A DNA stretch of 10,946 bases from Pseudomonadota bacterium. GTDB lineage: Bacteria; Pseudomonadota; Gammaproteobacteria; Burkholderiales; Burkholderiaceae_C. The DNA lies in contig JAFAGF010000126.1 in assembly GCA_023422975.1 (NCBI GenBank), positions 1 through 10,946 of the forward strand, given 5' to 3'. The position numbers were made by a program, and so were the translations under genes. Below are positions 1-8,162 of this stretch, in pieces (the stretch's first letter is position 1; every line of letters starts with the position of its first letter). A model generated the notes under the pieces. That model was not told where the DNA came from, searched no databases, and saw only the letters and a program-made list of their open reading frames with translations.

Positions 1-1076
1 AACAGCACGTTGTTCACCAGCAGCAGGGTTTCGCGCGACAGCAAGGCGAACTGCCCGCCCCCGGTGCCCAGCTCTGGCGCCCGCCAGGCGTACAGCCACA
101 GCGACACGCCCACCACCGCCACGATGAAGCACAGAATGAACAGGCCGCGCCCTGGATCGACCGCAAACGCGTGGACCGAGGTCAGCACCCCGGAGCGCAC
201 CAGGAACGTGCCCAGCAGGCACAGCGAAAACGCGCAGATCGCCAGCAGCGCCGACCAGCTGCGGAATGCGCCGCGCTGGTCCGTGACGATCAGCGAGTGC
301 AGCAAGGCCGTGCCCACCAGCCAGGGCATGAAGGAGGCGTTTTCCACCGGATCCCAGAACCACCAGCCCCCCCAGCCCAGCACGTAATACGCCCAGGCGC
401 TGCCGAGCAGAATGCCCAGTGTCAGAAAGCCCCAGGCGGCCAGCGTCCAGGACCGCGACCACCGCGCCCAGGCAGCGCCCAGCTCCCCCGAAATCAGGGC
501 TGCCAGCGCAAACGCAAATGGCACCACAAAACCCACATAGCCCATATACAGCAGCGGTGGGTGAAAGACCATGCCCGGATCCTGGAGCAAGGGATTCAAA
601 TCCTTGCCCTCCAGAGCGGCAGGCACCAGACGCAGGAACGGGTTGGACAGGAACAGCACAAACAGCAGAAACCCGACGCTGACCCAGCCCAGCACCGCCA
701 GCACGCGCGCCACGAAATCGGCCGGCAATGCGCGGCTGCGCCAGGCAACCGCCACGTTCCAACAGGCCAGCAGCACCTGCCACAGCAACATGGAGCCTTC
801 ATGCCCGCCCCAGAAGGCTGTCAGCTTGTAGATCATGGGCAAATCGCTGTGCGAGTTGGCCGCGACGTACAGCACGGAATAGTCCTGCGTGCCGAAGCAC
901 CAGAACAGCACACCCGCCGCCAGCAACGACAGCAGGCACTGCAGGGCGGCGGCGGGCCGCGCCAGGCGCACCCAGGCGGCGATCCCCCACTGGGCGCCCA
1001 GCAACGGCAGCGTGGCCTGCACCAGCGCCACGATCAGCGCCAGCACCAGCGCAAACACCCCCAGCTCGGCCATCAT
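1..1076 (-). CDS. ccmF: Heme lyase subunit CcmF of System I cytochrome c maturation (N-terminal part, runs off left edge)
   Basis: CcmF is the large inner-membrane component that transfers heme from holo-CcmE to the CXXCH cysteines of apocytochrome c in the periplasm. The first 358 codons are visible, against roughly 650 in the family; the 3' end lies beyond base 1. The reading frame is open throughout and strongly hydrophobic, with many membrane spans. The diagnostic tryptophan-rich WWD motif GWGGWWFWDPVENASF is at residues 234-249. Histidines at 172 (FHPPLLYMGY), 260 and 302 (SGVLTSVHAF) match the conserved heme-ligand histidines of E. coli CcmF (173, 261, 303). Two in-frame ATG codons stand side by side (1074-1076 and 1071-1073). 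I chose the first because it gives the family-like MxxEL start and a 4-nt ATGA overlap with the ccmE stop; an AAGGGGG stretch lies just upstream. It is the last visible gene of the nap-ccm chain. Confidence 0.96.
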   Translation of the reverse strand, partial: MMAELGVFALVLALIVALVQATLPLLGAQWGIAAWVRLARPAAALQCLLSLLAAGVLFWCFGTQDYSVLYVAANSHSDLPMIYKLTAFWGGHEGSMLLWQVLLACWNVAVAWRSRALPADFVARVLAVLGWVSVGFLLFVLFLSNPFLRLVPAALEGKDLNPLLQDPGMVFHPPLLYMGYVGFVVPFAFALAALISGELGAAWARWSRSWTLAAWGFLTLGILLGSAWAYYVLGWGGWWFWDPVENASFMPWLVGTALLHSLIVTDQRGAFRSWSALLAICAFSLCLLGTFLVRSGVLTSVHAFAVDPGRGLFILCFIVAVVGVSLWLYAWRAPELGTGGGQFALLSRETLLLVNNVL

Positions 1077-1516
1077 GACTGCCCCCTTGATGTCCGCGCG
1101 GCGTCTTCCAGCGCCTTGGCCGCTTCCGGGGGCATGTAGTTCTCATCGTGCTTGGCCAGCACCTCGGCGGCCTCGAACACACCGTTCACCTGCAGCTTGC
1201 CGGATGCGACCACGCCCTTGCCTTCGCGGAACAGATCGGGCAGCAGGCCCTGGTAGCGCACCGGCACGCGCTGCACCTCGTCGGTCACCATGAACTGCAC
1301 CTGCAGGCCATCGGCGGAGCGCTGCAGCGAGCCGACCTCCACCAGACCACCGATGCGAAAGGCCGCACCCTGCGGCGCTTCGCCCGCGAGGATCTGGCTG
1401 GGGCTGTAGAAAAACATGACATTCGCATCCAGTGCGCGCAGCACCAGGGTGACGGCCAGCCCCACCAGGGCCACGCCGGCCAGCACCCACAGCAGGCGCT
1501 TTCGACGGGGTTTCAT
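1073..1516 (-). CDS. ccmE: Periplasmic heme chaperone CcmE
   Basis: CcmE covalently binds heme delivered by CcmC and hands it to CcmF. The protein is 147 residues, normal for the family. It has a short basic N-terminus, one membrane anchor at about residues 8-29, then a periplasmic OB-fold domain. The signature is AKHDENYMPPE at residues 121-131: His123 is the expected covalent heme attachment residue and Tyr127 the axial ligand (His130 and Tyr134 in E. coli). The histidine variant makes this the classical HXXXY type, not the cysteine variant found in some archaea and sulfate reducers. The ATG overlaps the ccmD stop as ATGA, and its own stop overlaps the ccmF start, so translation is probably coupled on both sides. 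Confidence 0.97.
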   Translation of the reverse strand: MKPRRKRLLWVLAGVALVGLAVTLVLRALDANVMFFYSPSQILAGEAPQGAAFRIGGLVEVGSLQRSADGLQVQFMVTDEVQRVPVRYQGLLPDLFREGKGVVASGKLQVNGVFEAAEVLAKHDENYMPPEAAKALEDAARTSRGQS

Positions 1517-1656
1517 GCAGTATCTCCCTCAGGGTCGCGCAGTGCGGGGCCCTGTCGCAGCCGACGCCAGCGCCACAGCAGCGCCAGGATTTCAAGCAGC
1601 AAGAGCGCTGCGCTGACACCATAGGCCAGCGCGATGTAAAAACCATGGGTCGCCAT
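1513..1656 (-). CDS. ccmD: Small heme exporter accessory protein CcmD
   Basis: This is a 47-residue protein with a single membrane span (about residues 7-28: YIALAYGVSAALLLLEILAL) followed by a basic cytoplasmic stretch, RWRRLRQ. CcmD proteins are small single-span proteins that are needed to release holo-CcmE from the CcmABC complex. The sequence has the typical N-terminal look (HGFYIALAYGVSA, aromatic residues then a small-residue helix), and the gene lies exactly where ccmD is expected, between ccmC and ccmE. The ATG at 1654-1656 shares one base with the ccmC stop (TGATG), and the stop overlaps the ccmE start. A much longer reading frame continues upstream in the same phase, but it overlaps ccmC entirely and is a high-GC artefact. 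Confidence 0.93.
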   Translation of the reverse strand: MATHGFYIALAYGVSAALLLLEILALLWRWRRLRQGPALRDPEGDTA

Positions 1657-2420
1657 CACAGTTGCTCCTCTGCGGCACGTTCTCGAATCAGGCAGCGCGT
1701 GCGCAGCAAGCACACGGCCAGCGTATAAGCCCAGCACGCCAGGGCCATCAGTAGCATGCCCGCCAGCATGGTGTGGGTCATGCTGGGGGCCGCATCCAGG
1801 CGGATTGTGGCCCCCTGGTGCAAGGTGCTCCACCACTGCACCGAGAAATAGATGATGGGCACATTCACTACGCCCGCCAGCAGCACGATGGCACCGGCCG
1901 CGTCGGCTCGCCCGGGGTCTTCGATGGCCGAGGACACTCCCAGGTAGCCCAGGTACAGAAACAGCAGGATTAGCTCCGAGGTCAGCCGCGCGTCCCACAC
2001 CCACCATGCGCCCCAGGTGGGCTTGCCCCAAGCCGCTCCCGTCCACAGCGCGATCACTGTGAACAGGGCCCCGGTGGGCGCCAAGGCGCGCGCCAGCAGT
2101 GGTGACAGGCGGGTGCGGTAGACCAAGCCCAGCCCCGCATGCACCGCCGCCACCACATAAATGAACATCGACATCCAGGCCGCAGGCACATGCAAAAAGA
2201 TGATGCGATAGACCTCGCCCTGCTGGTGGTCGGTGGGTGCCACGAAAAAACCCACCCACAGCCCGGCCACAGTCAACGCCAGCGCCAGCACGGCCAGCCA
2301 CGGCAACAAGCGTTGTGCCCAGTGGTCGAACACGGGGGGGGAGGCCAGCTGGCGCCAGCGAAAGCCTGTGGCCGCAGCACGCGGCGATCGAGGAGAAGAA
2401 GCAACAGGGGAAGGGTTCAT
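1656..2420 (-). CDS. ccmC: Heme handling protein CcmC
   Basis: CcmC is a six-span inner-membrane protein of the heme-handling superfamily; it loads heme onto CcmE. The 254-residue product carries the WWD motif WGKPTWGAWWVWDARLT at residues 131-147 between two conserved histidines, His77 (FLHVPAAWMS) and His201 (WWSTLHQG), which flank the heme site in the family. About 35-40 hydrophilic, Ser/Pro/Arg-rich residues precede the first membrane span, a somewhat long N-terminal extension. Start at ATG 2418-2420, one base after the ccmB stop, which favours the long form. The stop shares a base with the ccmD start. Confidence 0.96.
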   Translation of the reverse strand: MNPSPVASSPRSPRAAATGFRWRQLASPPVFDHWAQRLLPWLAVLALALTVAGLWVGFFVAPTDHQQGEVYRIIFLHVPAAWMSMFIYVVAAVHAGLGLVYRTRLSPLLARALAPTGALFTVIALWTGAAWGKPTWGAWWVWDARLTSELILLFLYLGYLGVSSAIEDPGRADAAGAIVLLAGVVNVPIIYFSVQWWSTLHQGATIRLDAAPSMTHTMLAGMLLMALACWAYTLAVCLLRTRCLIRERAAEEQL

Positions 2421-2421
2421 A

Positions 2422-3078
2422 TCATTCCAACGCCAGCCTCAGCGCTGCCGCAATCGCCCAGGGGCCGGCCAGCAGCGCCAGGCACAAACAGGCGCCAAGC
2501 AAATTCAACGCGGGGGCCGCAGGCAGCCCCAGCAAGGACTGGGTCACGGCATGGCTGCCAAAAATCAGGATCGGCACGCTCAGCGGCAGCACGACCAGCA
2601 CCAGCAGCAAAGCACCGCGCAAGCCCAGGGTCAGCGCAGCCCCCAGAGCCGCCAGCACGCACAGACTGGGCGTACCCAAGGCCAGCGACAGCAGCAGCAC
2701 CGCCATCACCTCCTCGCCCAGGCCATATTGCCAGCCCAGCAGCGGCGTGGCCAGCAGCAGCGGCAGCGTACCCACCAGCCATTGCGCCCCCACCTTCACG
2801 CCTACCAGGAGTGGCAAAGGTGCAGGGGCCAACAACCACTGCTCCAGTGAACCGTCTGCATGCTCCCCCTCGAACAACCGGTGCTGGCCCAGCAAGACCG
2901 CCAGCAAGGCCGCCACCCAAACAACGCCGGGCGCGATCTGCCGGAGCAAGGTGCTGTCCGGCCCCAGTGCCAGCGGAAACAGACTGCCCACCATCAGGAA
3001 AAACGCCAGACCACTCAAGGCATCGGCTGGCCGGCGGACGGCCAGACGCAGCTCGCGCACCACCACCGCCCTCAGCAT
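2422..3078 (-). CDS. ccmB: Heme exporter membrane subunit CcmB
   Basis: CcmB is the membrane partner of the ATPase CcmA in the CcmABCD complex, which uses ATP to release heme-loaded CcmE. The product is 218 residues (E. coli CcmB is 220) and almost wholly hydrophobic with about six spans. Family features are RLFEGEHADGSLEQWLLAP at residues 67-85 and LPLSVPILIFG at 164-174. The ATG lies inside the end of ccmA with a 7-nt overlap, so the two subunits are probably translationally coupled, as expected for ABC transporter partners. A competing minus-strand frame of 232 residues over the same bases has no recognisable content. Confidence 0.95.
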   Translation of the reverse strand: MLRAVVVRELRLAVRRPADALSGLAFFLMVGSLFPLALGPDSTLLRQIAPGVVWVAALLAVLLGQHRLFEGEHADGSLEQWLLAPAPLPLLVGVKVGAQWLVGTLPLLLATPLLGWQYGLGEEVMAVLLLSLALGTPSLCVLAALGAALTLGLRGALLLVLVVLPLSVPILIFGSHAVTQSLLGLPAAPALNLLGACLCLALLAGPWAIAAALRLALE

Positions 3079-3755
3079 GGCGCCTCCTGCTGCGCCGACA
3101 CCGCAGAGGGGGCACTCAAGTCCAATACCGGGGCCGGCACACTAGGCACCAGCAGCCCGCGATGGCTGACCACCATCGCCAGCCCACCCGCCTGGGCGTG
3201 TGCGGACAGCAGTTGCACCAGCAATGCGCTGCCCTGTGCGTCCAACGCATTGTCTGGCTCGTCGAGCAACCACAGTGGACGTTCACTGAGCAGCACCCGG
3301 GCAATCGCCACCCTCCGCCGCTGCCCTTGGGACAGCCGCCCAAAGGGTCGTGAAGCCACATCCAGGACATCCAGTGCGCGCAGCACCTGGGCCGCACGTT
3401 CACCGGACCAGGGCACAGCCTGCATCTGGAGTGCGAAGCGCAGATTCTCGATCCCACTGAGGGCATCGCTCATGCCGCACTGGTGCCCCAGGTACGACAA
3501 CTGCCGCTGGAACGCGGGGCTGGATGCGACAGCACGCTGACCGCACCATGCCAGCGCCCCGGCACGCCAGGGCATCAGCCCGGCCAGACTGCGCAGCAAG
3601 GTGCTCTTGCCTGCACCATTGCTGCCCTTGAGCTGCAGCACCTGGCCAGCCTGCAGGCTGAAATCGATCTGGCACAACAGCACACGGCCATTGCGGATGC
3701 AGCCAAAGCCAGCAACCTCCAAGCTCAGTGGCGCATCCTCCTCCACAAACACCAT
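3072..3755 (-). CDS. ccmA: Cytochrome c maturation ATP-binding protein CcmA
   Basis: This is a cytoplasmic ABC ATPase that powers release of holo-CcmE from CcmC/CcmD. In the 227-residue product, Walker A is GSNGAGKST (44-52), the Q-loop region is YLGHQCGM (88-95), the ABC signature is LSQGQRRRVAIAR (141-153), Walker B is LWLLDEP (161-167) and the switch histidine is His198. After Walker B the residues are DNALD; I recall this position as usually FTALD-like, a small deviation that leaves the catalytic glutamate intact. The frame is open further upstream, to an ATG at 3854, but that would overlap most of the napC C-terminus, and the added residues look unlike CcmA. The ATG at 3753-3755 starts 4 nt after the napC stop and gives near-family length. 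No strong Shine-Dalgarno is visible, so coupling to napC translation is likely. Confidence 0.94.
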   Translation of the reverse strand: MVFVEEDAPLSLEVAGFGCIRNGRVLLCQIDFSLQAGQVLQLKGSNGAGKSTLLRSLAGLMPWRAGALAWCGQRAVASSPAFQRQLSYLGHQCGMSDALSGIENLRFALQMQAVPWSGERAAQVLRALDVLDVASRPFGRLSQGQRRRVAIARVLLSERPLWLLDEPDNALDAQGSALLVQLLSAHAQAGGLAMVVSHRGLLVPSVPAPVLDLSAPSAVSAQQEAPC

Positions 3756-3759
3756 GCGA

Positions 3760-4416
3760 TCAGGGCTTGACCATGGCGACAGGGGCTGGCACCACTTGGC
3801 CAGGACTGTCACTGGGCCCCAAGCCAGGCGGAATGTGCGGCAGCTGGTGAGCAATGCCCTTGTGGCAATCGATGCAGGTTTTTTCCTTGTTCGCCAAGTA
3901 AGTGGAATGCATGTTCTGCGCCCGCTGACTCTGCCGCGTGAAGTCCATAGAGTCGTAGTTGTGACAGTTTCTGCATTCCAGGGAATCGTTGGCTTTCAGG
4001 CGCGCCCATTCGTGCTGCGCCAGCTCCAAGCGTTTGGCATCAAATTTTTCCGGCGTATCCACCGTGCCAAAAATCTTGCCCCATACCTCTTTGGACGCCT
4101 GCATCTTGCGCGCCATCTTGTCGGTCCAGTTGTGTGGCACGTGGCAGTCCGAGCAGATCGCGCGCACGCCGGAACGGTTGGTGTAGTGGATGGTGCTCTT
4201 CAGCTCGGCAAAGACGTTGTCGCGCATTTCATGGCAACCCGTACAGAACTTCTCGGTGTTCGTGACTTCCATCGCGGTATTGAAAGCCCCCCAAAACAGG
4301 ATGCCCGCAATGAACCCGCCAATCGTCAGAAACCCAAGGCTGAAATGGACGCTGGGGCGCCGTATGACGGCCCAGTAGCGCTTGAGTAGTTGCAGCATGC
4401 TTGTGCCCCAGTTCAT
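3760..4416 (-). CDS. napC: Tetraheme quinol dehydrogenase NapC
   Basis: NapC is a membrane-anchored NapC/NirT-family cytochrome c that oxidises quinol and passes electrons to NapB/NapA. The 218-residue product has one N-terminal anchor (about residues 25-47) and a periplasmic domain with four CXXCH heme sites: CTGCH (58-62), CSDCH (88-92), CRNCH (148-152) and CIDCH (181-185). The paired spacing is normal for the family. The C-terminal tail is proline-rich. The ATG at 4414-4416 overlaps the napB stop as ATGA; an in-frame Met at codon 7 (4396-4398) is an alternative start. The four heme sites need the Ccm system encoded directly downstream. Confidence 0.97.
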   Translation of the reverse strand: MNWGTSMLQLLKRYWAVIRRPSVHFSLGFLTIGGFIAGILFWGAFNTAMEVTNTEKFCTGCHEMRDNVFAELKSTIHYTNRSGVRAICSDCHVPHNWTDKMARKMQASKEVWGKIFGTVDTPEKFDAKRLELAQHEWARLKANDSLECRNCHNYDSMDFTRQSQRAQNMHSTYLANKEKTCIDCHKGIAHQLPHIPPGLGPSDSPGQVVPAPVAMVKP

Positions 4417-4907
4417 GGTTTCTTGGATGCGTTCGCAGGATTTTGCAACGCTTTCAGGAGCAAGCTATCCACATCCTGGAATGTGTTTCTTACGAAAGGC
4501 GTCGCATTATCCTGCCCCACATGGCACTGCACACAAAAGTAGCGCCGGGTCGAGATCTGCGCCAGGGTATTCCCATCGCGATCCTGGTAGTGGGTAATGG
4601 AGACCGGGATGGCCTGAGAGACTTCCGCCTTGGTGCGGGAGTGGCAATCCATGCACTTGTTGAAGTTCTTATCGACTTGGTAGCCATCGATGCGGTGCGG
4701 AATCACGGGCGGCTGCTGCGCGTAGTTGCGCGTGCGGCGCACATCATCGTTGATCGCATTGCCCAACACCGGAGGTTTGGTGGTTTCCAGCAAAGGGGCC
4801 GTGCCGCGAGCCTTGTCATACAGCGGCTCCGCGTAGGCCATGCTGGTTGCGGTGACGGCACCGATACACAGCACCAGTGCCATTCCCAGTTTCTTTATCA
4901 GTTTCAT
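4413..4907 (-). CDS. napB: Diheme cytochrome c subunit NapB of periplasmic nitrate reductase
   Basis: NapB is the small electron-transfer subunit that docks on NapA in the periplasm. The 164-residue product has a classical Sec signal peptide (KLIKK, hydrophobic core, likely cleavage after AYA at residue 26) and two CXXCH motifs, CMDCH (85-89) and CVQCH (125-129). His71 (IPHRIDGYQ) and His106 (SITHYQD) fall where the distal heme ligands of NapB lie, so both hemes should be bis-histidine. The start is well supported: an AGAGGAG Shine-Dalgarno at 4914-4920 sits 6 nt before the ATG. Spacing from the napA stop is 21 nt, the largest gap in the chain. Confidence 0.97.
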   Translation of the reverse strand: MKLIKKLGMALVLCIGAVTATSMAYAEPLYDKARGTAPLLETTKPPVLGNAINDDVRRTRNYAQQPPVIPHRIDGYQVDKNFNKCMDCHSRTKAEVSQAIPVSITHYQDRDGNTLAQISTRRYFCVQCHVGQDNATPFVRNTFQDVDSLLLKALQNPANASKKP

Positions 4908-4928
4908 GGGGCGCTCCTCTGCTTGTCC

Positions 4929-7424
4929 TTAGACCTTGGTGAGTTTCACTGCACACTTTTTGAAGTCGGTCTGCAACGAGATCGGGTCGGTCGCATCCAG
5001 CGTCACCTTGTTGATCAGCTGACTGGCGTCAAACCATGGCACATAGACCAAACCACGCGGTGGTTTGTTGCGGCCACGGGTCTCCACGCGTGAGCGGATG
5101 GCCCCGCGGCGCGAGGCGACTTCGACTTCGCTGCCCCGGCGCAAGCCCAGCGCCTTGGCATCGTCAGGGTGCATATAGCACAGCGCATTCGGTACGGCAC
5201 GGTGCAGCTCAGGCACGCGGCGGGTCATGGATCCAGAGTGCCAGTGCTCCAGCACACGGCCGGTGGACAGCCAGAATGGGTATTCCTGATCGGGAGCTTC
5301 GGCGGGTGGCTCATAGGGCAGACCAAAAATGACTGCCTTGCCATCCTTGTGGCCGTAAAACTCAAAGCCAGTTCCTGCCTTCACATACGGATCAGCCCCC
5401 TCGCGGTAGCGCCACTTGGTTTCCTGCCCGTTGACAACCGGCCAGCGCAAGCCTCGCACCTGGTGGTAGACATCGAACGGCGCCAGATCGTGGCCATGGC
5501 CCCGCCCGAACGCGGCGTACTCCTCAAACAGGCCCTTTTGGGGGTAGAAGCCGAACAGCTCAGCTTCGTGGTTGTTGTACCCCGCCTCCATGTCGGTCAC
5601 GGGGAACTTGTCCACCTGACCATTGCGGTACAGCACATCGAACATGGTCTTGCCACGATACTGCGGGGCCTTCGCCAGGAGCTCCTCTGGCCACACCTCC
5701 TCAATCTTGAAGCGCTTGGCAAACTCCATCAGCTGCCACAAGTCCGAGCGTGCTTCACCCGGCGCCTTGACCAGTTGGTGCCAGAAGTGCGTGCGGCGCT
5801 CAGCGTTGCCGTAGGCACCTTCCTTTTCCACCCACATCGCGGTCGGCAGGATCAAGTCCGCCGAGGTCGCGGTGACGGTAGGATAGGCATCGGACACCAC
5901 GATGAAATTGTCCGGATTGCGATAGCCCGGATAGCCTTCCTGCACCAAGTTGGCAGCAGCCTGCATATTGTTGGTCACCATGACCCAGTAGGCGTTGAGC
6001 TTGCCGTCCTTGAGCATGCGGTGCTGCTGCACTGCGTGATAGCCGGGTTTTGCGGGGATAGTGCCCTCGGGCAGCTTCCAGATTTTTTCCGCGGTCTTGC
6101 GGTGCTCGGGATTGGTGACCACCATGTCAGCGGGCAGGCGGTGCGAGAACGTGCCCACTTCACGCGCTGTGCCACAAGCCGAAGGCTGCCCCGTCAGCGA
6201 GAAGGGGCTGTTGCCCGGGGTCGCAATCTTGCCGGTAAGCAAGTGGATGTTATAGACAAGGTTGTTGGCCCAGACGCCGCGCGTATGCTGGTTAAAGCCC
6301 ATGGTCCAAAACGACACCACTTTACGGTTTGGATCTGCATACAGCTCTGCCAGCTCCTTGAGCCGGTTGGCCGGAACGCCCGTCAACTTGGTGGTGTATT
6401 CCAGCGTATAGGTGGAGACGAACTTGGCGTACTCCTCGAACGTCATGGGCTTGGCCCCATTCGGGTCGTTGGCGTTCTTGGCAGCCTTTTGCAAAGGATG
6501 CTCGGGGCGCAAGCCGTAACCGATGTCCGGGTTGCCCAACTTGAAGTTACAGTGCTTGGCCACGAACTCTTGGTTCACGCGCCCCGTAGTGATGATGTGG
6601 TTGGCAATGTAGTTCAGGATCGCCAGGTCGGTCTGCGGCTTGAAGGTCAGCTCAATGTCTGCCAGCTCGTACGAGCGGTGCTCGAAAGTTGACAGCACGG
6701 CCACCTTGACATTCGGCGCACTCAAACGGCGATCCGTCACACGCGTCCAGAGCACAGGGTGCATTTCCGCCATGTTCGAACCCCAGAGCACAAAAGTGTC
6801 CGTAGCTTCGATGTCGTCGTAGCAGCCCATGGGCTCGTCCATGCCGAAGGTGCGCATGAAGCCCGCCACCGCCGAGGCCATGCAGTGGCGCGCATTCGGA
6901 TCGATGTTGTTGGAGCGGAAACCCGCCTTGAACAGCTTGGACGCGGCATAGCCTTCCCAGACCGTCCACTGGCCCGAGCCAAACATACCCACGCCGGATG
7001 GCCCCTTTTCCTTGAGCGCTTTCTTGAATTGTTGGGCCATCACGTCGAACGCGGTATCCCATGACACGTGCTGGAATTCCCCATCTTTGGCGTATTTGCC
7101 ATTCTTCATGCGCAGTAACGGCCGTGTCAGGCGATCCTCGCCATACATGATTTTCGACAGGAAATAGCCCTTGACGCAATTGAGGCCTCGATTCACTTCG
7201 GCCTGCGGATCACCCTGGGTCGCCACCACCCGGTTGTCCTTGACAGCCACCATCACGCCGCAGCCGGTGCCACAGAAGCGGCAAGGCGCCTTGGACCATT
7301 TCATGGGCGCGCTGCCACCCGGTTGTGCACCCTCCTGAGAAATGGCATGGATAGGAATGCCTGCCACAGCGCCAGCAGCGGCGGCAGCAGTTTGACGAAC
7401 GAAATCGCGGCGGGTGCTAGTCAT
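4929..7424 (-). CDS. napA: Periplasmic nitrate reductase catalytic subunit NapA
   Basis: NapA reduces nitrate to nitrite with a bis-molybdopterin-guanine-dinucleotide cofactor and one [4Fe-4S] cluster. The product is 831 residues, standard length. A twin-arginine signal, TRRDFVR (4-10), precedes an Ala-rich hydrophobic stretch, so it is exported folded by Tat. The cluster cysteines are Cys48, Cys51, Cys55 and Cys83, followed by Lys85, the conserved bridge to the pterin. The molybdenum ligand is Cys181 in [10 protein letters not shown]. The sequence is intact from end to end with no frameshift. The start overlaps the napD stop by 8 nt and has a GAGGGAG ribosome-binding site (7431-7437). The cysteine Mo ligand, Tat signal and napDABC context separate it from the membrane-bound NarG type and from formate dehydrogenases. 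Confidence 0.99.
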   Translation of the reverse strand: MTSTRRDFVRQTAAAAAGAVAGIPIHAISQEGAQPGGSAPMKWSKAPCRFCGTGCGVMVAVKDNRVVATQGDPQAEVNRGLNCVKGYFLSKIMYGEDRLTRPLLRMKNGKYAKDGEFQHVSWDTAFDVMAQQFKKALKEKGPSGVGMFGSGQWTVWEGYAASKLFKAGFRSNNIDPNARHCMASAVAGFMRTFGMDEPMGCYDDIEATDTFVLWGSNMAEMHPVLWTRVTDRRLSAPNVKVAVLSTFEHRSYELADIELTFKPQTDLAILNYIANHIITTGRVNQEFVAKHCNFKLGNPDIGYGLRPEHPLQKAAKNANDPNGAKPMTFEEYAKFVSTYTLEYTTKLTGVPANRLKELAELYADPNRKVVSFWTMGFNQHTRGVWANNLVYNIHLLTGKIATPGNSPFSLTGQPSACGTAREVGTFSHRLPADMVVTNPEHRKTAEKIWKLPEGTIPAKPGYHAVQQHRMLKDGKLNAYWVMVTNNMQAAANLVQEGYPGYRNPDNFIVVSDAYPTVTATSADLILPTAMWVEKEGAYGNAERRTHFWHQLVKAPGEARSDLWQLMEFAKRFKIEEVWPEELLAKAPQYRGKTMFDVLYRNGQVDKFPVTDMEAGYNNHEAELFGFYPQKGLFEEYAAFGRGHGHDLAPFDVYHQVRGLRWPVVNGQETKWRYREGADPYVKAGTGFEFYGHKDGKAVIFGLPYEPPAEAPDQEYPFWLSTGRVLEHWHSGSMTRRVPELHRAVPNALCYMHPDDAKALGLRRGSEVEVASRRGAIRSRVETRGRNKPPRGLVYVPWFDASQLINKVTLDATDPISLQTDFKKCAVKLTKV

Positions 7425-7713
7425 GGGAGACTCCCTCGTTAAATAGTTGCCGGGGTTCTGCGTGCTGGTACACCAAAGAGACGTTCAGTACGCCATCAAT
7501 CAACCGAATGTCCGCCACCTGATCCAAGATGAAGCTGGCACTCGGCCCCTCCAGGGTGACCACCAGCTTGCCGTCTGGATGGGAGCCATGCACTTGGGCA
7601 GGCCCCATCGTGGTCAGAGCCTGCCCAACGGAATCCAGCGTCTGCGGTAGGACGTGAACCACCAAACTTGCGATGTGCAGCTCTTCGGTCATCGGTTGTG
7701 GGGTTTCATGCAT
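7417..7713 (-). CDS. napD: NapA signal-peptide chaperone NapD
   Basis: NapD is a small cytoplasmic protein with a ferredoxin-like fold that binds the Tat signal of NapA and holds back export until the cofactor is loaded. The 98-residue product contains the family opening [11 protein letters not shown] and later the KLVVTLEGP strand and a [15 protein letters not shown]-terminal strand. Two starts are possible: ATG 7711-7713, which overlaps the napE stop by 8 nt, or ATG 7690-7692, giving 91 residues that begin directly before the conserved part. I prefer the first for its coupling to napE; neither has a clear Shine-Dalgarno. The frame is also open further upstream but then lies inside napE. Confidence 0.92.
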   Translation of the reverse strand: MHETPQPMTEELHIASLVVHVLPQTLDSVGQALTTMGPAQVHGSHPDGKLVVTLEGPSASFILDQVADIRLIDGVLNVSLVYQHAEPRQLFNEGVSHD

Positions 7714-7864
7714 GCGGAGGACCCGCAAACATCTGGTAAATCCAGACCATAAATCCATAGCCAGCAATGATCAAACCAGCCAAAACCGGCGCCATCACCA
7801 CCGTCAAAAAAGCAAAACTGCGCAATTCTTCTTTGCGCGTCGTGGGATTCTTTTTCTCAAACAT
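7706..7864 (-). CDS. napE: Small membrane protein NapE
   Basis: This 52-residue protein is short enough to be missed by length filters. It has a charged N-terminus (FEKKNPTTRKEELRS) and one membrane span at about residues 17-45, ending in GYGFMVWIYQMFAGPP. The GYGF.VW..Q...GPP pattern is characteristic of NapE, a membrane protein of unknown role found at the head of nap operons in alpha-, beta- and gammaproteobacteria. The ATG at 7862-7864 has an AAAGG-type ribosome-binding site (7868-7875) a few bases upstream. It is the first gene after the nap promoter region, and its stop overlaps the napD start. Confidence 0.93.
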   Translation of the reverse strand: MFEKKNPTTRKEELRSFAFLTVVMAPVLAGLIIAGYGFMVWIYQMFAGPPHA

Positions 7865-7955
7865 GTGCCACCTTTCTGATGACCGTTAAGGAGCTATTGC
7901 ACCGTCAAAGCCACTCTCTCGCTCGACCCACAACACCCCCAATACCTGCATGCAC

Positions 7956-7961
7956 TTTAAA
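7956..7961 (-). promoter_or_regulatory. Candidate -10 element for the nap operon
   Basis: TTTAAA on the minus strand matches four of six -10 positions and lies about 27 bp from the centre of the nap-side FNR box, nearly the same geometry as on the nnrS side. The predicted start is close to 7948, leaving a leader of about 85 nt before napE. The match is weak and rests mainly on spacing. Confidence 0.3.
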
Positions 7962-7980
7962 AAAACCACTCCAAATCAAA

Positions 7981-7994
7981 TTGATTCATATCAA
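7981..7994 (-). promoter_or_regulatory. FNR-type binding box serving the nap operon
   Basis: TTGATTCATATCAA is an exact match to the FNR consensus TTGAT-N4-ATCAA. Its centre (7987.5) is about 27 bp upstream of the best -10-like sequence on the minus strand (TTTAAA at 7956-7961), close to the class II layout in which the activator sits near -41.5. It lies 117 bp ahead of napE. Overlap with a second palindrome, AATCAAATTGATT (7974-7986), gives three alternating half-sites. Members of the same superfamily (FNR, DNR, NNR, ANR) share this box, so the exact regulator is not settled. Confidence 0.8.
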
Positions 7995-8128
7995 ATAGAT
8001 ATTAAAGCCTTACCAAGAGTCCACCCTTAAACATTAAAAAAAACAGCGCTATCAAGCTTTTACACCATGCATTTGGCAAAAATCCACAAAAGACACCGAT
8101 ATTCATACACAACAAAATTCAGCATAGA

Positions 8129-8142
8129 TTGATTTAAATCAA
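8129..8142 (+). promoter_or_regulatory. FNR-type binding box serving nnrS-nsrR
   Basis: TTGATTTAAATCAA is a fully symmetrical 14-bp match to the FNR consensus. The centre at 8135.5 is 27.5 bp before a TATTAT hexamer (8163-8168), which would place transcription start near 8175 and the box near -40, a class II position. The nnrS ATG follows at 8223. Given the context, oxygen-sensing FNR or an NO-responsive DNR/NNR homologue are both plausible users. Confidence 0.8.
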
Positions 8143-8162
8143 CTAACTAGAACATTAATTGA

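Noticed and set aside
171..1139. 322-codon plus-strand open frame opposite ccmF
   Set aside because: The Gln/Arg/His-rich product is without domains; the minus strand holds an unmistakable CcmF with its WWD motif and histidines.
2139..3353. 404-codon plus-strand open frame opposite ccmC-ccmB-ccmA
   Set aside because: It spans three well-supported genes on the other strand, and the product is Pro/Arg/Ala/Gln-rich low-complexity sequence typical of a shadow frame.
3756..3854. Longer CcmA N-terminus starting at 3854
   Set aside because: It would overlap nearly 100 nt of the napC 3' end and add residues without CcmA similarity; the ATG at 3755 fits spacing and family length.
5169..6692. 507-codon plus-strand open frame opposite napA
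   Set aside because: It lies wholly antisense to an intact napA with all catalytic motifs. Long antisense frames are common opposite GC-rich genes, and the product shows no recognisable domain.
7425..7435. Palindrome GGGAGACTCCC covering the napA ribosome-binding site
   Set aside because: It looked like a translation-masking hairpin, but the palindrome leaves only a 1-nt loop. The foldable version is a 3-bp stem, too weak to support.
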